Positions 30,586 through 42,699 are shown, numbered from the stretch's first letter. The stretch is DNA of 64,000 nucleotides from Alentia gelatinosa (GCA_950022655.1 OX465579.1:47099950-47163949), one strand, 5' to 3'. Notes: generated from the sequence alone by a model not told the origin. Numbers and translations are program-made.

Positions 30586-33500
30586 GTGCAGCACATCGCT
30601 TATGAAATTTACTTACCTACACCTTGGTCTCCGAAGAAAGTCATAATTTTGTGATCAAGGGACAAACTTTCACTAGAACCACATGATGACAGGTATTAAA
30701 ATCACTTATAATGTATGCTAAGCACGTTACATGAATACCATTGTCGGTAAATCCGATTATTCTAATATGGGATATTGATGATTTTCACAATGTTGTGTGA
30801 GGTTAGATCAAAATGGGAACCATTTAAGAAAAAGAAATGATATCAATTATTACAAAAGTAGATAACACTGGCGTAGGTGTGCTACACAACAGATGTTTGA
30901 GGACGATAGTGGGAATTCTCTTGGCCTCTTAGCAATTGGGTTTCATGAGCCTGCTTCCCAAAGTATCGACCATCAGACCGTTAACCAAATAAACACTGTT
31001 GTTTAGATCCCTGAGGCTGGGGATCCACTCCCACGCCACCTCCACAGCACCTGCCACAGTGATGGAGGTTCCCGTGCACCAGCTGGGTGCATATTGTCTA
31101 GTGAAATGATTAGATGTGATGCCAGTTCTGGCCGCTTCACGCGGCTTTTCATTTACACCCCCCCCCCCTATCTATTACCATCATTAAGTCTGTCTCAAAT
31201 AAATCTACAGTTACTTTGTGATTATTAATGTCTATAGCTAGTTTTGAGGTTTAGGCAAGTTAACAACTACAATGTATGCGGGATGGGGAGGGGGCATATG
31301 TTACAGGTCGTCAATTATTAAGGAGCGGCCGGGTCTGCACACTAGCATTTATCGGACATGAAAATGAAAATTCTTACAAGCCAACATAACCTTCAATATG
31401 GTTACACAAGTAGGTTACCACTCTAGATTTATGCAATAAATCTTGGTACTAGAGGACAGATTGCTGCGCCTATGCAATTTCCATTTCAATTTGCACTGGG
31501 AAGTGAAGGGGTGGGGGCTCTACAGGGAAGACCCTTTATATTCCAGGAATTTTCTTACCTCTTTGCATTCATATTTCATGTCTCTATGTGACCTGTTTTC
31601 TCCCTTCAGTATCTTCAAAGAACACCATAATATATGTTCATATATGTTCATAATTGCAATTTGGAAAATAAAGACAACGTTGGGACTAAAGCAATTCAAA
31701 TAGGGAGAATGCACTGTGGAAGGGCCCCGGGTGAAATGAGATTGACGGATATTGACTGCAACACTGTGCACATTCATTTTGATGTCATTAATTTGAGTAT
31801 ACACTGTGCTCGGTCCTCAGTTTCACTGAGATATGACATTTATCCCGTGCCCTTGCGAATCTAGTATACAAAGGGGGTACCAATCTTTCCTTCTACTGAA
31901 GTGAAACAGTAGTACACACCGCATAATAACTCACCCTTGATATTTTAAACAGTTTACACTACCATACACCTCCCTTCAAGTCCCACCTCACATTAGCATC
32001 CCCTCCCATTACACATTCCAAATACCCATTTCCCAACCATCACCCACTTTCACCAATATGCTTTGAGATAAGATTGTACTCCTTTATTTTTCCATTTCTT
32101 CCATTTCTTTCCATTTCTTCTTCAAAAACTATAACCATCTATATTTTCATCAACTTTATCAATAATAATTTGTAAATGAAATATCATTTTCCCAAGCCTG
32201 CTTCTTTCCCGGACACACCTGCCACCTCTCTCATGTTTCAACTTCCGGATTTTTCAACAACATTGCATCGTTTTGTGCTTTGTTGGGACAGTTGTTATTT
32301 GGTTTTGTTAGCGGATTTTTAGATTTCTTAATGTGTTTTATTCCGGTGGTGAAGGAAACATTCGTATTCAATTCATGAGATACTGAAATATCCGTCTGCC
32401 TTTTTCTCAGCATTGCTGAGAGGAGGCCCAATCAGCTCACCACAGACCCTACACGTACAACACACTAGCTCTCGGCTTACACTCATTCTCAAACACTTCA
32501 CTCACCACTTCACCATCATAATTAATCAACAAAATATATTTCTTTTCCTACCCAACACCACCCTTATTTTAATACTTAATTACCTTGCACACCAGCTCAT
32601 TACTTAAACGATTTTGACATTTCACCTAGAATTTTCTCAGAACATATCATTATTGTTTTATTACAATGTTTCCATTTTCGCATATCAGCAGTGATAAGGA
32701 GTGTCTCTTGTGAACGTGATAGGAGGGACGGTGAGAGGGTTAATGAGCAATATCTCTCAGCCTAGGAGACAGGTTGATGGTGCACCTTAGGAGCAGCAGG
32801 ATAAGTGTGACCTTGCAGCATGAAACACGATAAGGTATCAGGTATAGTCTTATCAAGGAACCCCAACAGAGATATCGGATGTCAAGGGTCAAGGTGGTCC
32901 ATCGAACGAGAAAATATTCACTGAGTTTTCCCCGAACAAAGGAAGAATGCTACAGGAATCGTACATAAATAACGAAAGGACAGGGTAGATCTTCTATTGT
33001 TCTGCAGGTTAAGAATTTATTGGCTGAATTTGGTAACCAATGTTGACAGATAAATGGAACTCTTCCCGTGCTGGAATGATATTGGAAAACACTTTACTTT
33101 ATCTGACAAGGTGTTTGAATTTTATCAACGAAATGCGCTGTCAGGAAGCCGAGTCGGTACACTCAGATATATGATTGTGGAGACCCAGTGTACTAGACCA
33201 ATGTCAAAATGGAGTCGGTAAAAATTGACAAACGCTGACGCATATAAAAAGCACGGCTCATATAAGCAATTTCTGTATGAATTATGGATCATCCAATTAC
33301 GTCACAGTTCTGTTATGCACTATTCGACGATACTGCTAACCCTGTTGGTCAAGAGATGAATGGGTACAATGTAGGCCGAAATTACGCCTGCCGACGAAAA
33401 ATGCACCGATAGAATATCGAAAATAGAAAAGTCGTGAGGTGGTGCTCCTCGGGAAAATATCGAAACCGATAATCGGTGACACTGCAAGTCATTTACACCT

Positions 33501-34877
33501 GACGACCGATTATTATTATTTATTTTTGTTTTTTTGATAACGGTTTCGTTATTCAGTCAAGTGGCATATACAGGCTTTCATGTTTACACATTTAGATATA
33601 TTGTACAATTTATGTTGACTCAAATAAAGGGGCAATCGCCTCAATTTACTACAAATTGATTTTCATGGCAAAGCCTTTTTTGTCATAGATCCAAAGTTTG
33701 TTAATACATTCTTTTGGCAACTTATTCATCCATCTCAGTTTTTTCTTTTTTTTTAGAGCGGACAAACCTTTACACATAATAATGATATATTTGTACAGTA
33801 CGCTTTTGGGCATGAGTGTAAGTATTTCCATAGTAATCGATCATATGTAGATAAGAACAATTTAAAGAAGCGATTCCCCTTTGCGCTAATCGTTTATGGC
33901 TGAGCACTCCGCTCACATGGCATGTCCCGGTTAACCCTGCCTGAAGTACGGCCGTACGTATAAATAGGCCCCATAGTCCTATCCCAAGAAAATAACTAAT
34001 AAGTATGCAGGTCCGTGCTGATAGACATAACCCTCCCATCAATTCCGTTCTCATCCCTTAATCGCACATAAAATGTGTCTATAAACATATAAGAGGTAAA
34101 ATCCATGGTCAAGCACCTGTGGGAAACTATAGATATTTTGAGTAGCGTTAAACTGGTATCTATATTAGCTTTTAATTGATAGATGAAGACCAGAAGTGCA
34201 CAGCTGTAACTAGGTCTTGATTGAGGCGGCCTCATCAAATAGCCACGTTCCTGCCATATCCAACAGGCTTAATCAAGCGGAAAGTCCACATCTGTTGACG
34301 GATTTGCTGGCGTCTAGACATCTGGTAATTGCTAGGGAGATCTCGATATGCGTTTTCGTTTGAAAATTCCTCCTCAATATGTTCCGTTTGCTGAGTAAAT
34401 CAGTTTCCCTAGCACCATCTCGGTTTACTGATCACAAGATCTTACAAAAAAGTGACATATTTTTTCAGGAAGATTTTTTTCCTTGATTCAAATTATATCT
34501 TGCTCCAGCAAAGGAGCAAAGGTCAAAGTGATAATTCTAAAGTAAAAGTGAAACTGGTCACGAATTGCAGGTTCAAGGATGACAAAGGGATGTTTTGTAA
34601 TATATAATCTTTTCAATCTTTCAATGCCTTTCCAAGACTTAGCATTTCCTACATTCTATAAGTATCGATTTTATTATAGTTATTACCTAGTGGAGGCCAA
34701 CCACAGTATGTCAACTCTAATTAGAGCTAACATATGTGCTTCAGATATTGTTCATAAACATAATTGAAAAAATCTTATAAAATCCTCTTGTAAGTATCCT
34801 TTGGCAGTTCAATATGACACTATACCTAACTCCATGTTGATTTGGTCTTCCTCTCGACGGTTCTCTAGAGCATCAAA
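30586..34877. other. Intergenic, no gene recognised
   Basis: AT-rich with C/A-rich stretches at 31950-32060 and 32440-32590 and a poly-C run near 31158. No supported exon, RNA gene or complete repeat. Confidence 0.4.
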
Positions 34878-35018
34878 ATGCAGCGTTCTCGACATCAGTT
34901 TAACCTAGTGAAGCTGCGTAAAGAAGCCAAGCGCTACTTAAACAACCAGCAGGAGAGCGTTGGGTCAACACAAAGGTTCGGCTCTGGCTTCGACAAAAAG
35001 ACGTTCACAAGGTGCTAG
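34878..35018 (+). CDS. Candidate small basic exon or peptide (46 aa), unrecognised
   Basis: Short frame starting MQRSRHQFNLVKLRKEAKRY and ending in FGSGFDKKTFTRC, then TAG. It is preceded by a pyrimidine-rich stretch ending in tctctag, which could be a splice acceptor 10 bases before the ATG with the same frame open across it. Codon use is markedly more G/C-rich than the surrounding DNA, and the residues are strongly basic and polar. That is why I list it. I recognise no family. It could be the terminal exon of a plus-strand gene or chance. Confidence 0.3.
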   Translation: MQRSRHQFNLVKLRKEAKRYLNNQQESVGSTQRFGSGFDKKTFTRC

Positions 35019-36174
35019 TTACATTCGCACTTCATCCGTTGCCAAGCAACATGAGAAGCCTATCAGCGCAGTGATTATTAAGCGGTAACACATTGACCAC
35101 CAATATCTAACTAAAAACAGAAATTTAGAGTCAAATTAGTATGCGGAGTGGAGTGGCAAAGGTGTTGATGAAACAGGCTAACTTTTGATGCCCTTGAAAT
35201 TGATTGCGGGAACACTACAGAGGACTATTACCAATATCAAATCCCCTTCAGAGATCCTCCTTTTGCATTTTATCTTGTTAACCTACCGAACACTCATTGG
35301 TGATTTATTCATTCAGTCCCCACTTTGTCTTGTCGAAACTAGTCTTTTTAACTAAAAGCTAGCGTGACAGTTTTTCCCTTTGATTATTCTGTCATAAAAG
35401 GAGCCTCTCTTAGCAAACCCCATTCATGAGCGGTTACTGTAAAGATTTTAAAGCAGAGACAGCCAGCTTCACTTACTTGCTCATGCAGCGAGGGTGATGA
35501 AGATTTCTTCAGTCTGGCCGCTGACCATGGTAATTGGCCATGGCCCAGGTTATCTTCAAACTCTGTGTGCGTGATGTCAAGGCACTGGACTAATTCAGTT
35601 GCTATTTATGGGCGTAACACTATCTCGATCCACCTTGTCTTGATTGCTGCTAATATTCATCCCTGCTTGTGACCTTCCATACGGCGTTTATTAGAGGCAG
35701 AATGGATCTGTCATGTGCAGGTTTTCTGTATGGTAACGCAAAAATTGAACACGAATCTGTATGGAATTCCTTAATGTAGAAGACCCAATGTTACATATCA
35801 TCTCAAGCTCATATGTATATGTATGTACACCCTTTGCCGAGCAATACCTTCTAAGACAGGGGTCAGCGACTTCCCGTAAGTGACTCATTAGTTAATTTCT
35901 CCAGCAGCTAATTCTACCCTCCTAATGGATGCTAATAAAGCGGGCAGCACTGGCTGGTCACCAGCCTGGTAAATTGACATCATTGATCTCGAATAAGGAC
36001 TTGAATTAAGCGGCTGTTCCATCCGGCAGAATCCTCAGCCGAATCATGATTCTGACTGTGTCTGATTCACTTTTCGGGTACCATCAATGCAATGGAACAC
36101 AATAACCTAGTGATCAGTGCTGTCTGCCGCCGTCTATCGCTGTCAGCCACCATCAGCCTTCATTGGCTGCGCTG
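35019..36174. other. Intergenic, no gene recognised
   Basis: No coding or structured element identified. Confidence 0.4.
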
Positions 36175-36507
36175 TTAACCCATTCACGCCGGTGATGCCT
36201 TTGGGCATCAACAAGGGCTGGTCGGGTGATGCCTTAAGGCATCATTAAAAAAACTGTTTTTTGCAATATAATTGGAAATATTAGCTCAATAATCATGAAA
36301 CTTTACCATCATGTAGGTATACCATCATATTCAATATTCGTAGGTAAAATGGAAAATAGTATCAAAGATCACGTGTCATGCTACGTGATGCAAAGATAAT
36401 ATGTACATAATATACCCTATATACCGGCCTCTAGCGATATCCATTGGAACTAGTACCCGGCTCCATGCCTGTGACTCTGCTGTCAGCGCCCAGCACGATA
36501 GGGTTAA
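36175..36507. mobile_element. TTAA-bounded palindrome MITE, copy 3
   Basis: A 333-bp element from TTAACCCATTCACGCC to GATAGGGTTAA. Two palindromic units near the left end: GATGCCTTTGGGCATC and GATGCCTTAAGGCATC. Termini are complementary over TTAACCC and partly beyond. This is the cleanest short copy. Confidence 0.7.
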
Positions 36508-36828
36508 GGCGGTCCTCCTCTGCGCCGATCCTTGTTCTTCACCCATTTTCAACCCATTCTCCACCTGAGATGGTATCAACATAATCGATGGTGCTGCTCC
36601 CTTAGCGCTTCACTACCACAGAAATGTTTTGTGTCAATTTTCTCTCGATCGGCACTCGATTGGAGGTCTTGCTCCACTAGAGCTCCAATAACACGATCCC
36701 GAAGATACCCATGAGCAGGTGGTGATAGTCACGCTGTCTGGTGCCCGTTGGCTGCATTTCGTGCAATAATTGAGTTCCCTGTTTAGTTGATAAGGGGCAC
36801 ATCTGCATTCCCCAGTCCACCATTTTGG

Positions 36829-36902
36829 ATTTGTATGGGAGGGTGGATGACAGCTCAAAGGCTAGGACTTGTGTATGGGAGGGTGGATGACAGCTCAAAG
36901 GT
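36829..36902 (+). repeat. 40-bp tandem duplication
   Basis: TGTATGGGAGGGTGGATGAC followed by agctcaaagg occurs twice, 40 bases apart, with one or two differences in the linker. Confidence 0.85.
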
Positions 36903-37234
36903 TAGAAACGCTCATGATCCCAACGTTTCTCACGACGGAACCAGTGCAACAATGCATATATCAAGTAAATATTTTTTATCAATATATGTATAATGCACTA
37001 TAATTTGGCAAATATTGCAGGTTTAAGAATAATCTTTTACCACTATATATCGAATAACAATATTTCCTGATAACACGGTTCCATGTATAATTATACAATA
37101 ATTTATTTGAGACACTCAGACTTAAACAAAAAGACACCATATTTGCTGGGGACAATTGCCAGCATGTATTCTACCTCATTCCAAAATTTCATAATTTTCT
37201 GTTGAGTATTTTACATGTGAGAGAAATTTTCCTG

Positions 37235-37769
37235 GCAGAATATTCTACGAAGCGCACCAATTTGTCTGCGTCAATTAAACACCCTACGATGCACCTATTT
37301 TTTCGGGAACAAGTCGCAGACCAGCGGTGTGCATCGTAGAGTAATATTGTAAAACTGGATGAGTTTTACTCTTGGCCACTGTATGCCACGACTGGAGTTT
37401 GGCATAGTAACTTCATGAGGGAAGCCGAGTGAAGTCCAGAGCCCAAACTCCATGAGTGGCATGCGATGGCCAAGATTAAAACGAATCAAGTTTTGATTTT
37501 ATCCTACCCCATATCCTCGATTTTGGAATATTACGTGATAACAATTCTGTATGCCACTAGTGGCATATAAAACTCCGTATGCCAGTCAGCGTGGCATATG
37601 GAAACGCAATGTTAAGCCTATGGGATTTTTTATTAGGGGTAGGATAATCGTAGAGAACTAATCAACTGCCACGATATTAGCTGATCTGCCGAAGCAATTT
37701 CAATCTTTCATCGGCAGGTGCATCGTAATGCCTATCGTAGACTATTTGGAGCTTCGTGGACGCTGGGCC
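37235..37769. mobile_element. Harbinger-like MITE, decayed, with nested insertion
   Basis: The right end GGACGCTGGGCC followed by TTA matches the ends of the cleaner element at 41920. The left end near CTACGAAGCGCACC pairs with CGTAGACTATTTGGAGCTTCG-type sequence at the right. TACGATGCACC and GTGCATCGTA words are present as in the 41920 element. The composite hairpin/TIR element 37351-37647 is inserted in its middle. Confidence 0.5.
37351..37647 (+). mobile_element. Hairpin+TIR composite element, copy 1
   Basis: Two parts. First, an imperfect inverted repeat of about 144 bp (37351-37494): arms AAAACTGGATGAGTTTTACT / revcomp of ATTAAAACGAATCAAGTTTT, continuing inward through CTTGGCCA...TGCCAC. 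Second, five bases later, a 149-bp segment bounded by TTATCCTACCCC and GGGGTAGGATAA (37499-37647), with CAATGTTAAGCCTATGG near its right end. Confidence 0.7.
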
Positions 37770-38639
37770 TTAATCTCACTTGCCTTTGTCTCGTGAGACA
37801 ACCAAAACTCATGACATATTTTCTGTCTTATTATTACTTTAAAAGGTCCTTTAGCTCAGGTAGTTTCATGACGGATGATCACTGTTAGGCCAAGATTACT
37901 CTCCCTGTCTAAGCAGAACGTGGAGTGGGAGGCACCGATATATAGGCACCAATCTTGCATGATTTACCAAACAGGCGCAAATATGATTGATCGCTCCTAA
38001 ATCCGGAACCACCAAACTCACATATTATACGGTATCAACATGGTGGTCAGGGTGATTGATTCTCCATGATAGTGTTTGAAACAACATGGAACTTTGCTGA
38101 TGGTCATGGAGGCCTTACTATCCTTTCTCAGAAAGGCCACTGCAGAGAAGTCTGACCTTTACGAAACTATACACCCAACTATCTGTTCACCAAAGTGGGG
38201 GTGAGGCAGATTGCAGGAAGTGCGGTAATGTGGTGGTGAGGGGATGCCATATAGAGTTCTATGTAACTAGGAGCAAATATGATATCCATTTTCAATGGAC
38301 GAGCATGCTGGTGAGACAGTCACTGGAGTACTCGCCCTTTAACGAAGTGGTCCCGCACTTTACAGGAGACCTCGCCACGTTTAGGATAACTCGCCAAATG
38401 AAGTCAGTCCCTAGTTTAAAAGCTGAGATAAGCGAATTACTCCTTATGGTAATTTTCAAAAAGAGATAACGCCGCCCCTCACACAGCGAGATGGCGCCCT
38501 GTGTGTGTCAGGGGTCAGTGCACCTGGCACACCCGCTCACGACGTCCCCAGGCCGCAGTGATGTGGTACATAAGAGGTTCTCTGTATGGGGTATTGTTCA
38601 GTTCTAGGTAGTTGTACAGACACATATTTACATATACAT

Positions 38640-38760
38640 GTACACACACACAAACAGTCATACACTGACAAACACAGTCACATATACAGTTACACACGCT
38701 GACACAGGCACAGGTACAGACACAGTACACAGTCACATACACACAGATACATGTACACAG
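38640..38760. repeat. ACAC/ACAGTCAC-rich microsatellite
   Basis: Irregular CA-rich repeats; frames through it are artefacts. Confidence 0.7.
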
Positions 38761-38776
38761 ACTAAAGAAGAAACCA

Positions 38777-39058
38777 ACAAGGTTTGGTCAAAGTCGTCGC
38801 TCTCCACGAGTTTGATGCGGAGTGATATGAACGAGGCGACAGCCGAGTGAATATCACATAGCATTCAAACGAGTTGCAGAATGACTTCTTTGACCAAAAC
38901 GAGGTGCTTTCTGTATTTATCTCACCCCTATACACATGAAAAGAATGGATGACACACAGGATTTAGACCATGGAGAACGGACCACAATACTCGTAGGGGC
39001 ATGGAGAACGAGTTCCCAATGTTAAGCCTATGGGCATTTATTCCAGGGGTGAGATAAA
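38777..39058 (+). mobile_element. Hairpin+TIR composite element, copy 2
   Basis: Imperfect inverted repeat at 38777-38903 (GGTTTGGTCAAAGTCGTC at left against GACTTCTTTGACCAAAAC at right), followed by a TIR segment 38917-39058 bounded by TTATCTCACCCCT and AGGGGTGAGATAA. It carries CAATGTTAAGCCTATGG. TIRs differ from the other copies by TAC to CAC-type changes present at both ends. Confidence 0.7.
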
Positions 39059-39195
39059 TAAAGAGATGCAGAGATACAGAGATAAACATGTGCATGTCTG
39101 ACTGGCCAGTAGTCATTGAGTGTCGGCCCCTTCAGCATCTCGGAACCCTTTTTGTGCGGTCATCTCAGCCCCCTCGCAGCTGCGTTTCACGCTCC

Positions 39196-39266
39196 CGCTT
39201 TTGAGGGTTAAGGATAGGGTTAATGTTAGGGAAAGGGTTAGGAATAGGGATAGGGATAGGGTTAGG
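39196..39266 (+). repeat. Degenerate telomere-like (TTAGGG) array, left
   Basis: GGGTTAAGGATAGGGTTAAT-type sequence with repeated TTAGGG/ATAGGG words, G-rich on the plus strand. Confidence 0.75.
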
Positions 39267-39539
39267 TTTTTAAAAAGTTTTTTTTAATTACTTTTATTTA
39301 TACTGGTTACTTCATAGGTTCGAAGACCTGTCTTCCTTCGGGCCAGTTGGACATCACTCTAGGCTTATATCAGCTGAGATACTTAAGAGTAACATAAGAA
39401 ATACCGTTCCTGGGCCAAGGCCCTATATAGACAAATATGTTGGAAAATTGTAATTCCTTAGTATGACATACGGTGGGCTTACTGCCCTACTTATTTTTGG
39501 CTTAATATAGACCATGTAACTATATGTAAACATATCTAA

Positions 39540-40222
39540 TACAGTGGTGTATGATAGTCTTCTCATAGTGCATTCTTCTCATACTGCACATTGGTATATA
39601 ACACTCCTTGTAAACATTTCATCGTTCGGTTTTGGTACCTTTAACAAAACTTGCACGTGGGCTCAGGTATACAATTCTCTTTCATTGCGGAACTCAGAGT
39701 CGTTGACTTTGTTAATAGCTATCTTTAGGAGATTTTTAATTTATCAAGCTTGTATCGTCTATGTAGGTCTTCAATATGGGGCTTGGGATACTCTGAGGTT
39801 GCTAATCTGAGGCACTTATTCTGAGCTATTTGTATTTTCTCAACTAACGCAATCGGGCCACGGTTGAATACTACGTTGCCGTAGTCGCAATATGGGAGAA
39901 TTAGTTGCTTATATAGCCTTACTACAGATAGACCGGAAAAATATGGTCTTAGCTTATATAATAAGTATACTTTATGTGATAAAATCTTAGTCAGATTCTG
40001 CAGATGTTTTTTGTAAGTGAGGGTGTTGTCCAGGATAATCCCTAAGTATTTATAAGAGTCCACATAGTCAATCTCCATCGAGCATCAAAGGTGACTGGTA
40101 TATAGTTGTTAATCCGGGTTTGGTTGTGAAAATCATGGCCTTAGTTTTGCGAGTATTGATAGTCAGTTTGTTTTCGCTGCACCACTGACTGTAATTTGTT
40201 AATTCCTCTTGGAGTACATTAA
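39540..40222 (-). pseudogene. LINE RT C-terminal relic
   Basis: The minus-strand frame at 39725-40078 reads YVDSYKYLGIILDNTLTYKK, HLQNLTK, LLYKLRPYFS and ILPYCDYGNVVFN, the standard region after the catalytic YADD in jockey/CR1-type LINE RTs ('..YLGv.id..lsw..Hi...v....g.L...r......r..ly..li...l.Y'). Upstream to 40222 it continues with frameshifts (..ELTNYSQWC..NKLTIN.. is readable). A fragment, not a complete element. Confidence 0.85.
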
Positions 40223-40427
40223 GGTTAGGGTTAGGGCTAGGGCTAGGGCTAGGGTTAAAGTTTGGAATAGGATTAGGGTTAGGGATAGGGATAGGGTTAA
40301 GGTTAGGGATAGGGTTAGGGATAGGGTTAGGGTTAGGGTTAAGGTTTGGGATAGGGTTAGGGCTGGGTTAGGGATAGGGAAAGGGAAATGGTTAGGGTAA
40401 GGGATAGGGTTAGGGGATTGGTTTTCT
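40222..40427 (+). repeat. Degenerate telomere-like (TTAGGG) array, right
   Basis: About 200 bases of GGGTTAGGG, GGGCTAGGG, GGGATAGGG units, same orientation as the array at 39196. Together they bracket the LINE fragment. Confidence 0.85.
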
Positions 40428-40762
40428 GTTTGTTTTCTTCCCAGGAGAAAACCAAATTTGAAGCCAAGATAGGGTAAGGGTTATCAAACATGTCTTATGA
40501 GATATGTTTTTGTTTTGTAAGATTCTTTATTGTGGATAATAGACAAATACTATAATACAGCAAAGCTTGTCTCTTTGGGAATCCATATTTTGGGTAAGTA
40601 ATCACATTGGAAGATATTTCCCGTTTTCGCGCATGAAGGCGTGAAAGCTGTGAAAGCGGGGGGCCGAGGTGCCGATGGGTCCGATGCCCTAACACCCTGT
40701 CCATACTGTACCATTGGAGGAGAGCTCTGATGGGCGACCAACTTACGTTACCCAGCACACCG

Positions 40763-40868
40763 TGCTGGGGTACTGTACTTGTGGGAAAGATCTTCCAGAT
40801 CTTTCTGGGAAGTAGTTGTTAATAAACATTCCTGTTGATTAAACGTGTGAGTTGTGTTTTGTGTTACA
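40763..40868 (+). repeat. Possible solo LTR
   Basis: Starts TGCTGGGGTACTG, contains AATAAACATTCCTG, and ends TTTTGTGTTACA. TG...CA ends, an internal polyA signal and the T/G-rich tail resemble a short LTR. No second copy or target duplication was found, so this is weak. Confidence 0.3.
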
Positions 40869-41269
40869 AAGTTTGTGCAAACCTACCGAAAACCGAACCG
40901 ACCTACGTAATTGTTCGTAGGGTGGAACTAGCGTTCTGGAAAGGGGTCTTCCAACCTGCTAGCCAGGTGGTGACCACCACAAACCTAACCAGAGAGAGTT
41001 CATGTTTGTAGGAGAGGTCCTAAGAGGCCTAGCGTTTAAATATAAAGACAATCTTCCCAGAGGACATTCCTTGCGGGGACTAAACCTAGATTTCTATTTT
41101 TGTTTTTTGTTTAAAGTATCTATTTCATTCTCTTCCTTGAAACATAGATACACATCCAGAGAAAATAACAAAACATGATACATTTATGTTTTAGGAGAAA
41201 GGAAAGAAGAAAATAAAGATGGAAAAGTTGAGTAGGATTAGTTTCGGCACTATATTAAACACAGTGATA

Positions 41270-41918
41270 TTGCTTTTTTTCACATACATTTAGTCATATT
41301 TGGTAGACATTGATTTTGCTCATTCCATTCTTCCAGTATGATATAGAGCTTTGTATGAGATTAGGTAGTTCCTGCCTTTTCTTGCTTTTGAAAATTCTTT
41401 TCATGTTTTTTTTTAGTTTCTTCACTGAGCTTGTTCCAAATGATGGCTCCTCTATAGGCTGGACTTTATAGGCTGTTTGTACCATGTCATTTTGAACATG
41501 TACTATTTAACTCATACTTTTCTGTCACTATATGTTTCTCTATAGTTTGTGGCAAGATTATTAGGCGCCATTAGTGGGTTTTCCTATTTTCGGTAGAGGG
41601 GTAATACTACCTACTTTCCAAGACACAAGGATTTTTCCTGATTGTATTGAACTGTTGAATGATTGCTCGAATTCATTGAGTAATATATACATACTCTCTT
41701 TCACAACTTTGGTAGATTCAGTAACCCTGAACTTTTAATGGGTACTGATCTCACTTACTGTTTTATTTCTTCTTTGTCAATAACAAACCCAATCATATTA
41801 TTTTCAGTCATATACAAATCTGTATCATTCAAACTGCTGAGGTTTTTCTAAATTAGTTCATGGTGACATTCATTATATATGTTCTTCCCTATACCAGAAA
41901 AAAGGTATTTATATAGTT
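41270..41918 (-). pseudogene. LINE RT relic (fingers region and C-terminal end)
   Basis: On the minus strand, around 41550-41700, a frame reads QSGKILVSWKVGSITPLPKIGKP, the 'P..wK...V.PipKkg.p' entrance of a LINE RT. Nearer 41290-41485 is SSVKKLKKNMKRIF, resembling the C-terminal '.sv..FKk.lk..l' end of such ORFs. Stops and frameshifts intervene, and most of the RT core is deleted. Confidence 0.65.
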
Positions 41919-42204
41919 AGGCCCGGCGTCCACCTACTACGATATGGCACCGATATGGTCTACGATGCACCTCCCGATAAAAAATCTAAATCGCGTCGGA
42001 AGGTTACCTGACATCGGGGCAGTTGACTACGTTTCTGCGATTAGACACCGATAAAAACCCCATACAACGCGTGGTGGATTGGCTTGTCTAGACATATGTC
42101 TACGATTTTGCACCTTCCCGATATGGTACCGATTTTGACATTTTGTATCGGTGCCATATCGGGAGGTCTACGATTCTATAGTAGTAGGTGGACGCCGGGC
42201 CTTA
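41917..42204. mobile_element. PIF/Harbinger-like MITE
   Basis: A 282-bp body (41920-42201) with TIRs GGCCCGGCGTCCACCTACTA and its reverse complement, flanked on each side by TTA, the 3-bp target typical of PIF/Harbinger. Internal CGATATGGCACCGATATGG and ATCGGTGCCATATCGGGAGG extend the symmetry. Inserted within the minus-strand LINE remains. Confidence 0.8.
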
Positions 42205-42699
42205 GCCGTGTTCGTCTCTGACACATATTCTCCTATAAGTTCATCAACCAATGTACATCTTCGTGTTCACCATTTATCAGTCCATTTATCTGTCTCCAGA
42301 ATTCGGCACTTTGGTATTCTCCACTGCACTTAGATAATATTCAACTTCTACAATATTTTATCATAGTGGCGATTTGTACTCCTCTACAGTCTTCACGCTT
42401 TAGTCGTCTAATGTCAATGGCCGGGTTACCTGCATTGATTAGAAACTCTCGTCCACAGGGACTCACAACCAGTCTCACAGCCAGTTTAAAAAAAAAAAAA
42501 ATTTAAATTTTTTTCATCTCAACATCTGATACAATATCAGTTCTTCCTGTTGGGATCTGTGAAAAGTAACCACGTTACAAATGATCCCTTACAAAGTCTT
42601 TGCTGGTGATATGAGAAAGGATGGATGAGATGAGGATGGGTTGATGGTGAGATATAAGACATAGATATCCATCATTTAGAAGATTAATTTACTATTTCT

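Noticed and set aside
36634..36898. Minus-strand frames including a hydrophobic MGIFGIVLLEL end
   Set aside because: Crosses the 40-bp tandem duplication; no homology recognised and no supporting splice sites.
40209..40400. RVRVRD-type repetitive frame
   Set aside because: Translation of the telomere-like array.
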